64,000 bases of DNA from Dreissena polymorpha (GCF_020536995.1 NC_068361.1:110949821-111013820), one strand, 5' to 3'. Shown: positions 44,805 to 57,000, numbered from the stretch's first letter. Made by a program: numbers and translations. Notes: generated by a model not told the origin, from the sequence alone.

Positions 44805-45510
44805 TAATCATGTTCCCCGGGCCAAAATGATCATATCGACCCCGGGTCGATTTTGCGTGTGGAAAGAATCCTTAATCGTAACAAAATGGCGTCCACACCC
44901 ACTCTTAGAAAACGGTAATACATCAAATTGAGCCTCAAATAAATGAAATAATAAAAATCTAAATAATAAAAGGCAGCACACGATTCGAATCATCAAAAAT
45001 CGATAACATCTGAAACTGTAGAAAAGATTGATAACCCTGTTTAAGATTGAAAAAGAAGTAAACATACAAAAAATAAACGATCCACTTACTTAAATCGCAG
45101 CTTTAATCCAATAATCATGACAATAAAATTACGAAATGCACTTCCAATACAGACAAAAAAAACGCGATTAAAGAAACCGAATACTCAGTAACTTATTTAT
45201 ATTATTCAAATTATTCCTATAAAAGTATCGAATACCGCATGACAAACGCACAATCTTGAATATGTTTTCGCTTTGGTTGATTTTATCTTTTGTTTTTATA
45301 TTATACTGTTAAAAAACAACCGCATCCCAATTGTTGTTTCTAAAATCCAGAGAATCTAGTTTGTTTCTTCACAGAAATTACATCACACGAGATACTTCAT
45401 AAATTGCGTAATCAGTTGAATGAAATTAAAGTATGAGAATATGGAACGAAAAAGGATATGTAATATAAACGATAACACACGGCAGAACTCAGCAGAACTT
45501 CTATAATCAG
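44805..45510 (+). repeat. Diverged repeat pair, member 1
   Basis: Shares ordered blocks with 53985-54960: GATCATATCGACCCCGGGTC, ACAAAATGGCGTCCACA, AAATGCACTTCCA, ACACGAGATACTTCATAAAT and GATATGTAATATAAACGATA. Contains ATGGCGTCCACACCCACTCT followed by AGAAAACG|GTAATA, resembling a short first exon with donor. No TIR found; could be an old segmental duplication or an unrecognised element. Confidence 0.6.
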
Positions 45511-45734
45511 AAATAAGTATTACCATCCTTTAGTATTTCATTTAAGTCGAGTGACCTGTTGCCTGTACAAAACAACTATATCCCTTATACACAAACAGGT
45601 GAACTATTGCAGCTATACATACGCCTCTTACCTAGGGAAAGGGCGACATGTCCTATACAGCACAACACATACGATGCCTTTTTTTTTATGCATTTCGACT
45701 TTGTCATTCACTGTGGTATCACTGCATGTTTCAG

Positions 45735-45940
45735 CATCCTTCAAGCAAGCCACAACCGGCGCGATGACTGGACGGCCTACATGCTCAGTGTGTGGACGAA
45801 CATTCTCCACAAAACAGAATATGGAGACCCACAGGCGTCTCCACTTCGATGACAAGCCCTTCGCCTGCAGCCACTGCGATAAACGCTTCAATACACGCTG
45901 GAATCTCAAGTCTCACCTATTGAGGCATTTGAAGGATTAA
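45735..45940 (+). CDS. Finger exon Z12: two C2H2 zinc fingers
   Basis: Acceptor CACTGCATGTTTCAG|CA, phase 1 (Ala): ASFKQATTGAMTGRPTCSVC... Helices TKQNMET and TRWNLKS; linker HFDDKP is non-canonical (no TGEKP), which usually means looser coupling of the two fingers; H-x3-H in both; stop after HLKD. No tail array seen. Upstream the frame stays open for 62 codons, but the acceptor and the shared phase place the exon start here. Confidence 0.85.
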
Positions 45941-46462
45941 TTATGACAAGTTGACCGTGTGTAATATTTTATTGGGCATTTTATGTACAGTTAATTTTTG
46001 TATGATTTTGCACAGTTTTGTAAATTGTATGGTCCACAGGTTACTCGCAATCTTATATCAAATTTGGATTTTTTTGATTTGTTGTTGTTGTGATATTTGT
46101 ATTGTGCATAAAACTGAACGGCTGAGGTAGTTGTGTAACGAGATATGCATATACAACATACGTATATTATTGACTGTTTTATTTCATGCTTTAAGCCAGG
46201 GGCTGTTCTGAAGTATTGTGTTGGTACGTGTGTAGTTTTAAGTTCATTATTTTGTTTGTATTTCATTGTGTTCATATATGAGTGCATTTCAAAATATAAA
46301 ATATACACACAAATATAGGTGTTTCTTGGTATGCCATAAATGAATTAACAAGTTGTGAATGCCTGCACCATTCAAATGTATGACTCTTGTAACACGAAGT
46401 TGTATTCTTATGATAAAGAAGGAAAATACACGTGAGTTATTCTTAAACAAACTATTGGTGGA

Positions 46463-46775
46463 GCCTTTTTATGCACCTGGTAGCGTGGCATATAGCAGTC
46501 TCACTGTCCGTCCGTCTGTCTGTCTGTCTGTCTGTCCGTTCGTCTGTCTGTCCGTCACACACGTTTAGGTTTCGAAAAATGCTCATAACTTATATGTCCC
46601 TTCAGATGTAACCTTCATATTTGGTATGCATGTGTATATGGACACGGCCTTTCTATACGCACACAAATGTTGACCTTGACCTAAGGGTCCGCGTTTAGGT
46701 TTCAAAATCTGCGTTTAGGTTTCGAAATATAATTTTTCGGGGGCATATGTCTTCTGATGGAGACAGCTATTGTTT
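46463..46775 (+). mobile_element. Hairpin-headed CTGTC/CCGTC repeat (HINE-like)
   Basis: TTTTTATGCACCTGGTAGCG, GTCCGTCCGTCTGTCTGTCT microsatellite, TATTTGGTATGCATGTGTAT, end TTTTTCGGGGGCATATGTCT ... GCTATTGTTTA. Plus orientation. Confidence 0.55.
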
Positions 46776-48103
46776 AAAAGTAATTCCGAAAATTCAAAGA
46801 GAGTGTTCAGTTATATTCAGAACGCGCGATCTTGCAAACTGTTGAAAAACAAGTGATATCTGCAATATGCAGCGCAGTTAAAAGACATGAATATTATCCT
46901 TATTATGTTGAAGTTATAAAAATGTTACATTTTTGTAACTTTGAAATTTTATTATTTAAAAATTTGGAATTGTATAGGCTCAATATTTTCAGTGTATGAA
47001 ACAATAGAAAGGACATTACATTGGTTATTTACACTGTTTATGATGAAGCTGATGTCGTTTGGCAGTGTTTATATGTGCTTGTATCACAGACATGCAGGCG
47101 AAGTATATATTCAAATACTCCGGCTTTTGTCATAGATAAACTCTGGCTTTTGCCCATGGGATTTAATTCCTAGGCTAAGCCACTTCATACAATTGGTTAT
47201 AACCGAAATACTTTTTGATTTGATTTCAACCAGATTAAACATTGAATTTGCACCAACTTGCCTGTATGATTTCATAGGGCATAATATGTAAGACTTGATG
47301 TTATAAATTTGACTTTGGAATGACGTTCTGCGTTGCAGTCGTAAAGCCATCATAACAAGTGTTGTGAAGTCTTGGTTAACTGGATACATAGTAGAATTTT
47401 GTGTTGGTAATGTTGGCAGAAAATGTTACTGATAAAAAAAGAGCAGCACTATACAGTTCAAGTGATTTCTGACATGTCATCAATTGTACACAACTAATAT
47501 TACTGTTTTATAACAAATTATTAAAAATATTTTTTTTCTATTATATATTTATATTAAAGTAAAATCGTATTCAATTTTAAACATAAATGTTTAAAATTCA
47601 GTTATCATTCACTGTTCATTTTTAAAAATAAATCAGAACTATTTTTTTTCCGTTTTTACAGAGATTTAATGAGTATAGGTACAGTTTGGTTGTTCCTTAT
47701 TTAAGTTTGTTGTCATATTTATTCAAAATATTTAGTGTTTGAAATTGATGACATGTTCGCTGAATTTTTGCCTACGCTCATAACGGTTATTTAGGCATAA
47801 AGTGGCGAATTTCTTATTTTGAAGGCACACCTTATTAATAAATGGACTCTTACACACATATAGTACTATACCATCAGACGAAAGTGTAGCGTTTTTCAGT
47901 ACATTATTTCAATCTTTAAAGCAGTAGATCAATATATATTTGCATCAAATAATTGTTTGAATAAATAGGTTAGACATTCAGATAAATAACATCATGTACA
48001 CTCGATATCCCTATCGCCAAAATATGATGTTTTTTTTATTATATTACATGGACAGTGGCTATAACTTCTATAATATCATACTTCCACGATATCTCTCTTC
48101 CAG
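46776..48103. other. Intron between Z12 and Z13
   Basis: AT-rich unique-looking DNA, no gene, repeat or clear motif recognised. Confidence 0.45.
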
Positions 48104-48330
48104 TGGCGTTTTCCCGCAGCGGGCTGGGCCAAATCCGGTGTCACAAGTGCCATCACTGCGGTAAGATGTTCTCAGACAACTTTGCGCTGACCATGCACAT
48201 GCGCACTCATACCGGAGAGAAACCGTTCAAGTGTGACGTGTGTCAGGCCTCCTTCTCGGTCAAGGGCAACATGAAGCGGCATCGGGAACGGCACTTCAAA
48301 GACTTCCCGTTTAACATATCTACTGTCTAG
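48104..48330 (+). CDS. Finger exon Z13: two C2H2 zinc fingers
   Basis: Acceptor ATCTCTCTTCCAG|TG, phase 1 (Val): [21 protein letters not shown]... An extra Cys (C-x2-C-x2-C) precedes finger 1, so an alternative C-x2-C pairing is possible. Helices DNFALTM and VKGNMKR, linker TGEKP, H-x3-H in both, tail [12 protein letters not shown]-stop. The sequence after the stop contains CTACTGTCTAG...TACTGTCTACC, a weak hint of tail duplication. Confidence 0.85.
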
Positions 48331-50560
48331 ATTTGTTATTGTGTACTGTCTACCATAGTCTTCAATTGAACTTATCTCTGGTCTATATTGTAATTGTGTT
48401 CTTTAAAAATAGTATATAATGGTTATATACCTCCTTTCTTTCCAAAAATGTGTTTCAAAAGCAACAGTGCTCGAAAAAGGGGCGTGTTCGCAGGTGTTTG
48501 TTGTTGTGCAAACAAATATAAAAATATTGAAATGATACTTGAACGTTTCCACCTAATTTTTATTATTCCTTGTGATCGATATGCATATGGCATTACCACT
48601 GCGATTTCCAATTTTTAATATGTATTGTATTTTTTATACGCTTGTAAGAACATGAATAGAAAAATACATCAACTTCATCAATTTTTGAGTGTTATTTTTA
48701 AAAACGAGTTTAGGTATACCACACTATTGTTTCAAATTCCTTGTATACACCTTTATGTATTGGAATCCAAATTATGGAATTGTCAATTCGGTTATCTGTG
48801 AACAGGTCCTTAAGTGTTCATTTTAACGACATGTATTTATGCATCTGGTGTTTATTACACCTATGATTAACATTGATCTGATCAAGACAGGTTTTTAATG
48901 TTATTTGTAAAGAGCACACTTTTCTCGTTGTACGATATGTAATAACTTATGATGTTTTTGGAAACATGGAAAAAAAAATGCATTATTTTCCTCTTAGTAG
49001 CCCATATTAACCAGGCACAATAGTTTTTCATAAATAAATTAAAATGTCACTTTAATTGCAATATCACAGTTTGTAAACTGTAAAGTCATCATATAACAAA
49101 TGCAAAACGTGCATGATCAAAACTGGATACAAATATATGAAACAATGCGTATAATTTATGCTAATTGAGATCGCGCAAGTTGTTTAGCTATACATAGCAG
49201 CTTTAAAGAGTTAAAGCAGGGCGATTTGGCAAATTGTTGTATACATATGTATCATATGCATGTTTTATTATAAAAGAGAGAAAAGGTTATAAGATTGTAA
49301 AATCGGACTTATAATGCTATTTCTTTTATTCAGTTTTTCAATTTCGTCAAGAATGGTTTTAAACATATCTGCATTCATTGTTGAATTCTTCTTATGGTCC
49401 AATTAAGCGAGTATGAAATCGTAATTTCAAACAAAATACACACGAACTTGTCAAAATTATTGTGTAAAACATGAGAGCAAACATAACATATGAAAATATG
49501 CTGGACAACAAATAAGAAGTTCATATGATATATTATAGACAAAGTGGTAACGACAACAAAGTGGTCGCCTGTATGGAACCGGGATTTACGTATTGTTTAA
49601 TTGCAGTTTGATTTGAATTAAGATGTTGCGAGGTAAAATCTTTATTAATACTTGTTTAATATGAGTCTATCGAGGCCAAGTTTGAGGTTTGTGGGCTCTT
49701 AAACTGGGTTTAAATCCGCCATGCAAAGATTTGTATTAACCATTTTTAGTTGGTGAACCCAGTTTTATTGATTGGTGTTTGTTTTGTTCTGTGATTTTAT
49801 TCTGTGTTATATGTATGACAACAGGTAATTTGCATCAAATAAAGAACTTTGAATTGATTGAAAGAGTGATGCAATTGGAGTTTCAATTTGTTAATATTTG
49901 AAATGTCGTGTGTTTCAACATTGACTTACTCAGTGGGATGCTTTAAAATAACATTAAACTTGTGTCTGCTTTTTAAAATAATTTAAATATATCTAGTTGT
50001 GAACGTTGTTTACTAGTAGCGTTATGATTTTACTGTTGAATTTTGTCAAGGTTTGGTAATAAACTATTTAAACATGTTTTTATGCATTATATATTGGATT
50101 GACACATACAGCAAAGATTAGTAATATTACTACTACTAAAAATAATAACAACAGTAGTAATTTAAGAGAAAAATAGGTATACTTTTGCCTTGCAAAATGC
50201 ACTGCCATGTGTTTACAATATATCAATATAATATCAATACAAGATAAGTATTGATGCAAAGCATCAAAGGGCGTCGGGAATTTCAGTGTAAAAGGCACTC
50301 AATGAAGTTACATGGAACGATTTTTTTCTACTGTAAATATTAATATATTGGCCGATTATTTTAAACAAAATAGAAAAAGATACTGGTATAACCATTATCT
50401 ATAATTGTGTGTTATAACCACCAACTAACTATTATTTATGATGTTGTGTTATAACCCCTAAATAACCAGTATCTATGATTTTGTGTTGTAACCCCCAAAT
50501 ATTTCATAGTTCATTTTATTCACATTGGTTTCCTTTTTTTACTAGCATCCGTGTGTAGTT
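48331..50560. other. Intron between Z13 and Z14, first part
   Basis: AT-rich; AATAAAGAACTTTGAATTGA near 49838 could be a retroposon 3' end or a poly(A) site for a Z13 transcript. Near 50390-50500 GTGTTATAACCACCAACTAA-type units repeat three times. No gene recognised. Confidence 0.4.
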
Positions 50561-50599
50561 TTCATTAATGGAACAGAACTGTGTAGGTTTAAAAAAATC

Positions 50600-51290
50600 T
50601 GCTTCATCTTGTAAGCGTAATTTCATATTTTTCTCAACTTCAAGGGGAGATGATTCCGAACTTATTCTTACGTTGCTCATTTACGATAGGGGTTGAGTAC
50701 TCATTGATATGAAAACACTAAAAGTTTGAAAAAAAAGGAATGAAAACTGTAAATTGCATAAAGAAGCTGCATTTCACAATACTTTGAAATTCAGTAAAAG
50801 ATCAAAATAGATTTATTGCTCCGATATTCATCATTTTCAATAGGTTTCGAGTAATACTGATATAAAAACACTTAACAAGTTTGGAAAGATTTAGACGAAA
50901 GTTGTGAAATCTTTTAAACAAGTGGAAATTGTTTATTTTGTCCAATTTAATAGAAAAAAATTCTGGACTTATTGTCCCGATGTTTCTCATTATAAATGAG
51001 GTAAAAATGCTCATTGATATGAAGACACTGTAAGTTTGGAAAGAATCTGATGATATGTTGACATAATCACCTAACCAAGCAGTTTTTCACTTTTATTTTT
51101 AAACTCAAAAGACATAATTCTGGACTTATGGTCTGATATTGCTCATATAGAGTTTGGGTTGGGTCCTCATTGATAAAAAAAACCTGTGCAAGTTTGGGAA
51201 CAATCGGATGAAAATTTTGGACTCGAACAACGATTTCAAAATTTCTCATCTTCTAAGGAAGATAACTATGGACGTAATTTTCGGATAATG
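50600..51290 (-). mobile_element. Degenerate antisense copy of the repeat body seen at 36290-36560
   Basis: Four units of about 160 bp (TTGAGTACTCATTGATATGA, TGTAAGTTTGGAAAGAATCT and similar). Read on the minus strand they match the ACCCTATTGAAAATGAGCAA units of 36196-37210. No head hairpin or tail is seen. Confidence 0.45.
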
Positions 51291-51318
51291 CTAAAGGGCC
51301 CATACCACCTGGATAGTA

Positions 51319-51500
51319 ATACGTGTCGCGCCTCGCGCTCTATATGTGGTTCTTAAAATAAAAAACTCCGAGGAGTGCTTGACTCTAGGGAAACGGGTTG
51401 CTGGAACACAGCTCCTTCTTGATAAGCGGCTGCTTCCTTTATCGCAACTCATTTTTACAATCAATAATACGTGTCGCGCTTTGCGCTCTTTATGTGGTAG
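51319..51500. repeat. Direct repeat AATACGTGTCGCGC...GCGCTCT
   Basis: AATACGTGTCGCGCCTCGCG plus CTCTATATGTGGT at about 51319 and AATACGTGTCGCGCTTTGCG plus CTCTTTATGTGGT at about 51465. CpG-dense islands in otherwise AT-rich DNA. Function unknown. Confidence 0.6.
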
Positions 51501-51782
51501 GGGTAGTACTTAGGGCCTATGATAGACAATCATGAAAATGCATGGATAATAGATGTGTTGTTTGCATTTATTTGTTAATATAAAAACACGTGTATTTTTT
51601 TATAAGATGTTTAAGTGATGTAAGAAATTTAAATAACGTTGTCACCACGCCGCATCCATTAATTTTAATAAAAATGTCCAATTGTAGTAATATGGATTTT
51701 AAAATGTCTACATAACATAAAGCTTTATTATATTTATTAACCTGACTGAGAAAATTGTCAGCCGCCGAACTGTTCCGTTCGT

Positions 51783-51875
51783 GCCGGTACCCGGGATTGA
51801 ACCGGGGGCTTTTAGATGATTGTTGCGTAAACAACTTCAGTCTAACGCTCTCCACACTGAGTGAGCTATTCCGGC
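51783..51875 (-). tRNA. tRNA-Phe(GAA)-like gene with a 17-nt insert at the intron position
   Basis: Minus strand: acceptor GCCGGAA/TACCGGC (six of seven pairs), D stem GCTC/GAGC, anticodon stem TTAGA/TCTAA, loop CTGAAG...A with GAA anticodon, T arm CCCGG-TTCAATC-CCGGG. TTGTTTACGCAACAATC sits between positions 37 and 38, the canonical tRNA intron site. The D loop is long (12 nt). Flanked by TGTCAGCC/GGCTGACA as an extended inverted repeat. Either an intron-containing tRNA-Phe or a tRNA-derived repeat. Confidence 0.5.
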
Positions 51876-51899
51876 TGACATCATTTTTGCACTGTTATT

Positions 51900-52943
51900 T
51901 AGTGAAGTTGTGTATAGCGATCGTTATTATATGTCTATTTATAAACTAATACATTGTTTGTTTTCGTACCACTACGCCTTCCAATAAACTTGCTTGCGCG
52001 ATAGGTCATCAAATATCGTACTACATTGATTCTCCACTAAATAAGCAATTTAGAAAAACCACAAAATAAATATATTTTGATTATGTTTTGTTTTTATACA
52101 AAACCAGAAAGTTTCGCGTATTTGCCCAGGCCCTGTGATCTTTCCCCTGTGATCAGTTGTGGATAAGTTATTAATTAAAACAATTAGCTTTGCATTATTG
52201 GCAATAAATTTTGTAATAAATGTAATAGGCACAAATGCAGTACTTATTTACACTAATTTACCCAAAAAATCACCACCATGCAAGATATTTTAAAAACAAA
52301 AATATATACATTGATCCGTAAAATAACTTCTCCCATAAGCGAAAAAAACTGCATTACATACTAGTCGCCGCCCTCCAGATCGACACCAATAATAATTAAA
52401 AGTTTGTTCGCTGCGTTTTTTAATTTGGTCAAATTACTAATACAAAACCCTATTTTATTCGGAATTTTATTCGGCTTTGTCTTAATAAACAATAAATGTT
52501 ACGAAGTTCACATTTGAATCAAACGAAACGTAGTGTGTTAACACGACAGGACAAGGAATGCACGTGGAAGAAGACAATGTCAAATTTTGATATTGTGAAA
52601 CTCAAAATATTACTCAAAACGCACAAACATTATTGATTTGTGTGAACAAAACGTTAATCCAACGTTTAAAATATCATTTCAACATTTGCTGCCGAAGAAG
52701 AAATCTGTTGTTTTAGTGGCAGTGTAAAATTTGTGTCTCCAATAGATAGATATATTATCGTTATTTTGAATAAATATTAACCGTTGTAAGTCAGTCTTTT
52801 AAAATTCAACGTGTTTATAGTTAATATTGTATACTAACATTTAGTTACATTTTGTTGCATGTTGTTCCCAGTAATCTCAAAAATACTGAAATATTACCTA
52901 GTAATTTAAATTAAGTTGTACATGTATTGATTTTTCTTTTTAG
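51900..52943. other. Intron before Z14
   Basis: AT-rich; no gene, repeat or motif recognised beyond the Z14 pyrimidine tract. Confidence 0.4.
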
Positions 52944-53161
52944 TAAAACTGAGTGAAGACGGCGGTACGAAGTTCCAGTGTCCATGGTGCGGCAAGACTT
53001 TCACGCGCAGACTTCACCTTGACAACCACGTGAACTCACATACCGGAAACAGACCGTACAAGTGTGACATGTGCAATAAACGCTTCACACAAAAATCTCA
53101 CTTGACCACGCATAAAGTGACGCATTTGAATAAGGATACTTTCATGTTGGACATTAAGTGA
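52944..53161 (+). CDS. Finger exon Z14: two C2H2 zinc fingers
   Basis: Acceptor GATTTTTCTTTTTAG|TA, phase 1 (G + TA = Val): VKLSEDGGTKFQCPWCGK... Helices RRLHLDN and QKSHLTT, linker TGNRP, H-x3-H in both, ending NKDTFMLDIK-stop. There is no Met near the exon start, as expected of an internal-start terminal exon. The stop codon TGA is created by the start of a second copy of a 56-bp tail unit. AATAAA at 53631-53636 is a poly(A) candidate. Confidence 0.85.
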
Positions 53162-53214
53162 CCACGCATCATGTGGCGCATTTGAAGGAGCGTAATATCA
53201 TGCTGAATATTTAG
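53103..53214 (+). repeat. 56-bp tandem pair of the Z14 exon tail
   Basis: TGACCACGCATAAAGTGACG... (53103) and TGACCACGCATCATGTGGCG... (53159). The first is coding in the frame TTG-ACC-ACG; the second supplies the TGA that ends the exon. Confidence 0.85.
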
Positions 53215-53984
53215 TGAAATTTAGAAGTTAAGTCAGACTTGCTAATGCCTGCTACAAACGGACATTGGAATGGTAGATAAGGTGTTTAATTTACGTAACG
53301 TGTTTCAAGTAAACTCTTCGTGTTCTTTTTGAATATGTTTGTGATTTTGGCCTATGGTGAGGTTCGGTTGGACCATATGGGCGGTTTTGGATTCATAACT
53401 CATTAAATTGACCGTTCTTTTGCGATGACCCCTGCGTTGATTCCGTTTGTATTTTGATTTGTGTATGTATAATCATTATTGTATAGGCAAACGGTAAAAT
53501 GAGTGAATTGCCACAAGAATTTATCTCGTGATAGTAATTGTGTATTTGAATGTGTATATGCATGGTGTTTGCATTTACGGATATATGTAGCGACATAAGA
53601 ATTCATAATAATGATAATGTTTTGACTAAGAATAAAACCTGATGAAACCATATCTGACATTATCGAAAGGCTTACCCCCCTAACACTATAGCTTTTCAGT
53701 TTTGAATATATATATATACAAATGTATATAAATGCATTATTTATGTTTAATCATGTTTAGAAATCATGTTATGAACAAAAAAAGCGCACGAAAGTACCAA
53801 GTTGTTGAGAGTACATGGGAATCGGTCTCTTTGACATGCGGTGTCATCTAACGTGACCTCAAATAAAGAGAAACGTCTTAACAACCAGGCTTTCCACATT
53901 TCGATTGTAGTAGTATGGAGAAATCTCAATAACATGTGCATTAAATAGTAACACATTAACGTGACGTGCGGGCCGTTATTATAA
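53215..53984. other. Z14 3' flank
   Basis: AT-rich, AATAAA at 53631, TA microsatellite near 53708. No gene recognised. Confidence 0.4.
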
Positions 53985-54960
53985 TTTAATATGATCATGT
54001 CGACCCGGGGCTGGTTTTTAAAACTGAAATGATTCTGATCGCGCGACTTAAACTAAACAAAATGGCATCCACATTCAGCCATAGATATTGATGATAAATA
54101 TATTTAAGCCATACATCAACGAACACTCGGAAACAAGAATAATTTAACCAAGCCAAGCAAATTATTTGTTGACAATATTAAAAAAGAAACTTCCCACACA
54201 ATAATAAAATACACTCTTACTTTAATTACAATTTATATCCAATTTTTGTGACAATACAATTAAGATATGCACTTCCATGTTTTATTCTGCCATCAATTAA
54301 TCTTAATTTTATTTAAACCACGTTCTTTCTTTTAAACGTTTTGTATATATTTCTTAACATTCTGACAAACACTATATACACACATATATATATATATATA
54401 TATTTACGACATCGAATGACTAAATGAAGGTCGCCGTTGCGACGTGAATATGGTGTTCGCCTAGCAACCGGGAGGTCATGGGTTTGATCCTTACTGTTGG
54501 AGCGTTCTTTAAATCTCCCCCGTAGACACCAAGTACTGGATTAGTTCCAGGAAGCGGACTCGAGAGCGTTCCAAATAAGGGTTAGGCTTTCTATGCAATC
54601 GAGCTGAAATACAAAGGTTTAAAATAATGAATGGTTGAGCCGATTAATATTATTCCAATATGAAGTTTCCAAAAATGCACTATCCGGAACAAGTTTTGGA
54701 TTCGTTCGATGCCTATCCTTCAATTTAAATGTTTTATTGTGAATAATAAAAAATACAGCCGAATTGGTGTCCCGAAAATCCTGAGAGTTTAGCTTATTTT
54801 CGTACAAACATTTCGTCACACGAGATGTCATAAAATGCGAAATCATTTTTATGAAAGTAAAAGTATGGAATTCTGGTTCTGTAAGAAATTCAGTGGAATA
54901 ATATAAGAGATTGATATGTAATGTACACGATACAATACGGCAGTGCTGGGCCAGACGTCT
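53985..54960 (+). repeat. Diverged repeat pair, member 2 (SINE-interrupted)
   Basis: Ordered block similarity to 44805-45510: GATCATGTCGACCCGGGG, ACAAAATGGCATCCACA, TATGCACTTCCATG, CACACGAGATGTCATAAAAT, GATATGTAATGTACACGATA. It contains a TA microsatellite near 54388 and the SINE at 54429-54629, which explains its greater length. Confidence 0.6.
54429..54629 (+). mobile_element. tRNA-derived SINE
   Basis: GAATATGGTGTTCGCC with GGTCATGGGTTTGATCC (box B), then AGACACCAAGTACTGG, GCGGACTCGAGAGCGTTCCA and ATCGAGCTGAAATACAAAGG. Same family as 23047-23250, clearly diverged. Confidence 0.7.
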
Positions 54961-55332
54961 ATAAGCGACCCTTGCCGTATAACAACCCTAAGGCCCTGTT
55001 ATATCGGCAGCAGGCCGATTATTGTCGCCCCGATCAGCTCTGCCGTATGTTATTTTGTAAATGTCTCATACTTGTCGTCAGGATAGTAAACTTGCAATAA
55101 ACTCTTCAAACTGACATTTTACTTGTCAACACAGAAAGAGACACATATTAAATAATTAGTAACATGTAGAAAAATAAGTCATTGTAAATTAAGAAATGTC
55201 GTGCATATGGGCAAGATAGACATCTTAAGGTGATACATATCACCATAGACAATGAAAGAAATACCAACGCCACATTCTGATTATTTCACAAAGGCCTGTT
55301 TGTCTTAATATTTTTTCATATGATACATTTTT

Positions 55333-56713
55333 TAGCTCATCTATTTTTTGAAAAAAAATTATGAGCTATTGTCATCACCTTGGCGTCGGCGTTGGCGTTG
55401 GCGTTGGCGTTGGCGTTGGCGTTGGCGTCGGCGTCCGGTTAAGTTTTGCGTTTAGGTCCACTTTTCTCAGAAAGTATCAATGCTATTGCATTCAAACTTG
55501 GTACACTTACTTACTATCATGAGGGGACTAGGCAGGCAAAGTTAGATAACTCTGGCGTGCATTTTGACAGAATTATGTGCCCTTTTTGTACTTAAAAAAT
55601 TGCAAATTTTGGTTAAGTTTTGCGTTTAGTTCCACTTTTCTCAGTAAGTATCAATGCTATTGCATTCAAACTTGGTACACTTACTTACTATCATGAGGGG
55701 ACTGGGCAGGCAAAGTTAGATAACTCTGGCATGCATTTTGACAGAATTATGTGCCCTTTTTATACTTAGAAAATTGACAATTTTGGTTAAGTTTTGTGTT
55801 TAGGTCCATTTTATTCCTTAAGCATCAAAGCTATTGCTTTCATACTTGCAACACTTACTAACTATCATAAGGGGACTGTGCAGGCAAAGTAATGTAACTC
55901 TGACTGGCATTTTGACAGAATTATGTGCCCTTTTTATACTTAGAAAATTGAAAATTTGATTAAGTTTTGTGTTTAGGTCCACTTTATTCCTACAGTATCA
56001 AAGCTATTGCTTTCATACTTGCAAGATTTATGAACTATCATAAGGGGACGGTGCAGGCAAAGTTATGTAACTCTGACTGGCATTTGGACGGAATTATGGG
56101 CCCTTTATACTTAGAAAATTGAAAATTTGGTTAAGATTTATGTTTTGGTCACTTTACCCCTAAAGTATCATAGATATTGCTTTCATACTTGGAACACTCA
56201 CAAACTATCATAAGGGTACAGTAAAAGGACAAGTTGCATAACTCTGGTTGTCATTGTTACGGAATTATGGCCCTTTTTTGACTTAGTAACTTTTAATATA
56301 TGGTTAAATTTTGTGTTTCGATCCACTCGAAGTATCAAGGCTATTGCTTTCAAACTTCAAATACTTACATGCTATCATGAGGTTACTGTACCTGGCAACT
56401 TGAATTTTACTTTGACCTTTGAATGACCTTGACTCTCAAGGTCAAATTATTAAATTTTGCTAAAATTGCCATAACTTCTTTATTTATGATTAGATTTGAT
56501 TGATACTTTGATGAAACTACTCTTACCTGACATACCACAATAGACTTCACCCAAACCATCCCCCGTGCCCTCCCCCCCCTCCCCCCCCCTCCCCCCCCCC
56601 CCTAATTTTTTTTTTTTTTTTTTTTTTTATAAGATCATCTCACAAATGACCACCACACCCTCACACTATACCCCCACCCCACCCCCCCCACCCCCCCCCC
56701 CAAATTTTTTTTT

Positions 56714-56751
<38 letters not shown>

Positions 56752-57000
56752 CATCTCACAAATTATCACCACACCCTCACACTATACCCACCCCCCCCCC
56801 CCCCCCCCGATTTTTTTTTTTTTTTTTTTTTTTTTTTCGCTTTTTTGGAAGATAATGTAATAAATGTCCACAACCCCACACTATACACCCCTCTTCACTC
56901 CACTCCTCCCTCCTTTGTGATTGAAAATGAGAGTCCCTTCACCTTTAAAAAGAAAATAGATGAGCGGTCTGCACCCGCAAGGCGGTGCTCTTGTTTTAAA
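55333..57000 (+). mobile_element. Hairpin-headed GGCGTT-microsatellite repeat with about 180-bp internal tandem units
   Basis: Head TTTAGCTCATCTATTTTTTG with GAAAAAAAATTATGAGCTA, GGCGTTGGCGTTGGCGTTGG run, then five or six units of about 180 bp (AAACTTGGTACACTTACTTA ... TTTTGACAGAATTATGTGCC), CAAGGTCAAATTATTAAATT, long C and T runs, and the tail hairpin CACCCGCAAGGCGGTG followed by CTCTTGTTTT. A copy of the head is at 63913. Confidence 0.7.
56565..56850. repeat. Alternating poly-C and poly-T tracts
   Basis: Three rounds of long C run then long T run separated by AAGATCATCTCACAAATNA and ACCACACCCTCACACTATAC. Open frames here (poly-Pro, poly-Phe) are composition artefacts, and run lengths are doubtful. 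Confidence 0.9.

Noticed and set aside
56565-56855. Poly-Pro/poly-Phe ORF
   Set aside because: Homopolymer C and T runs only.
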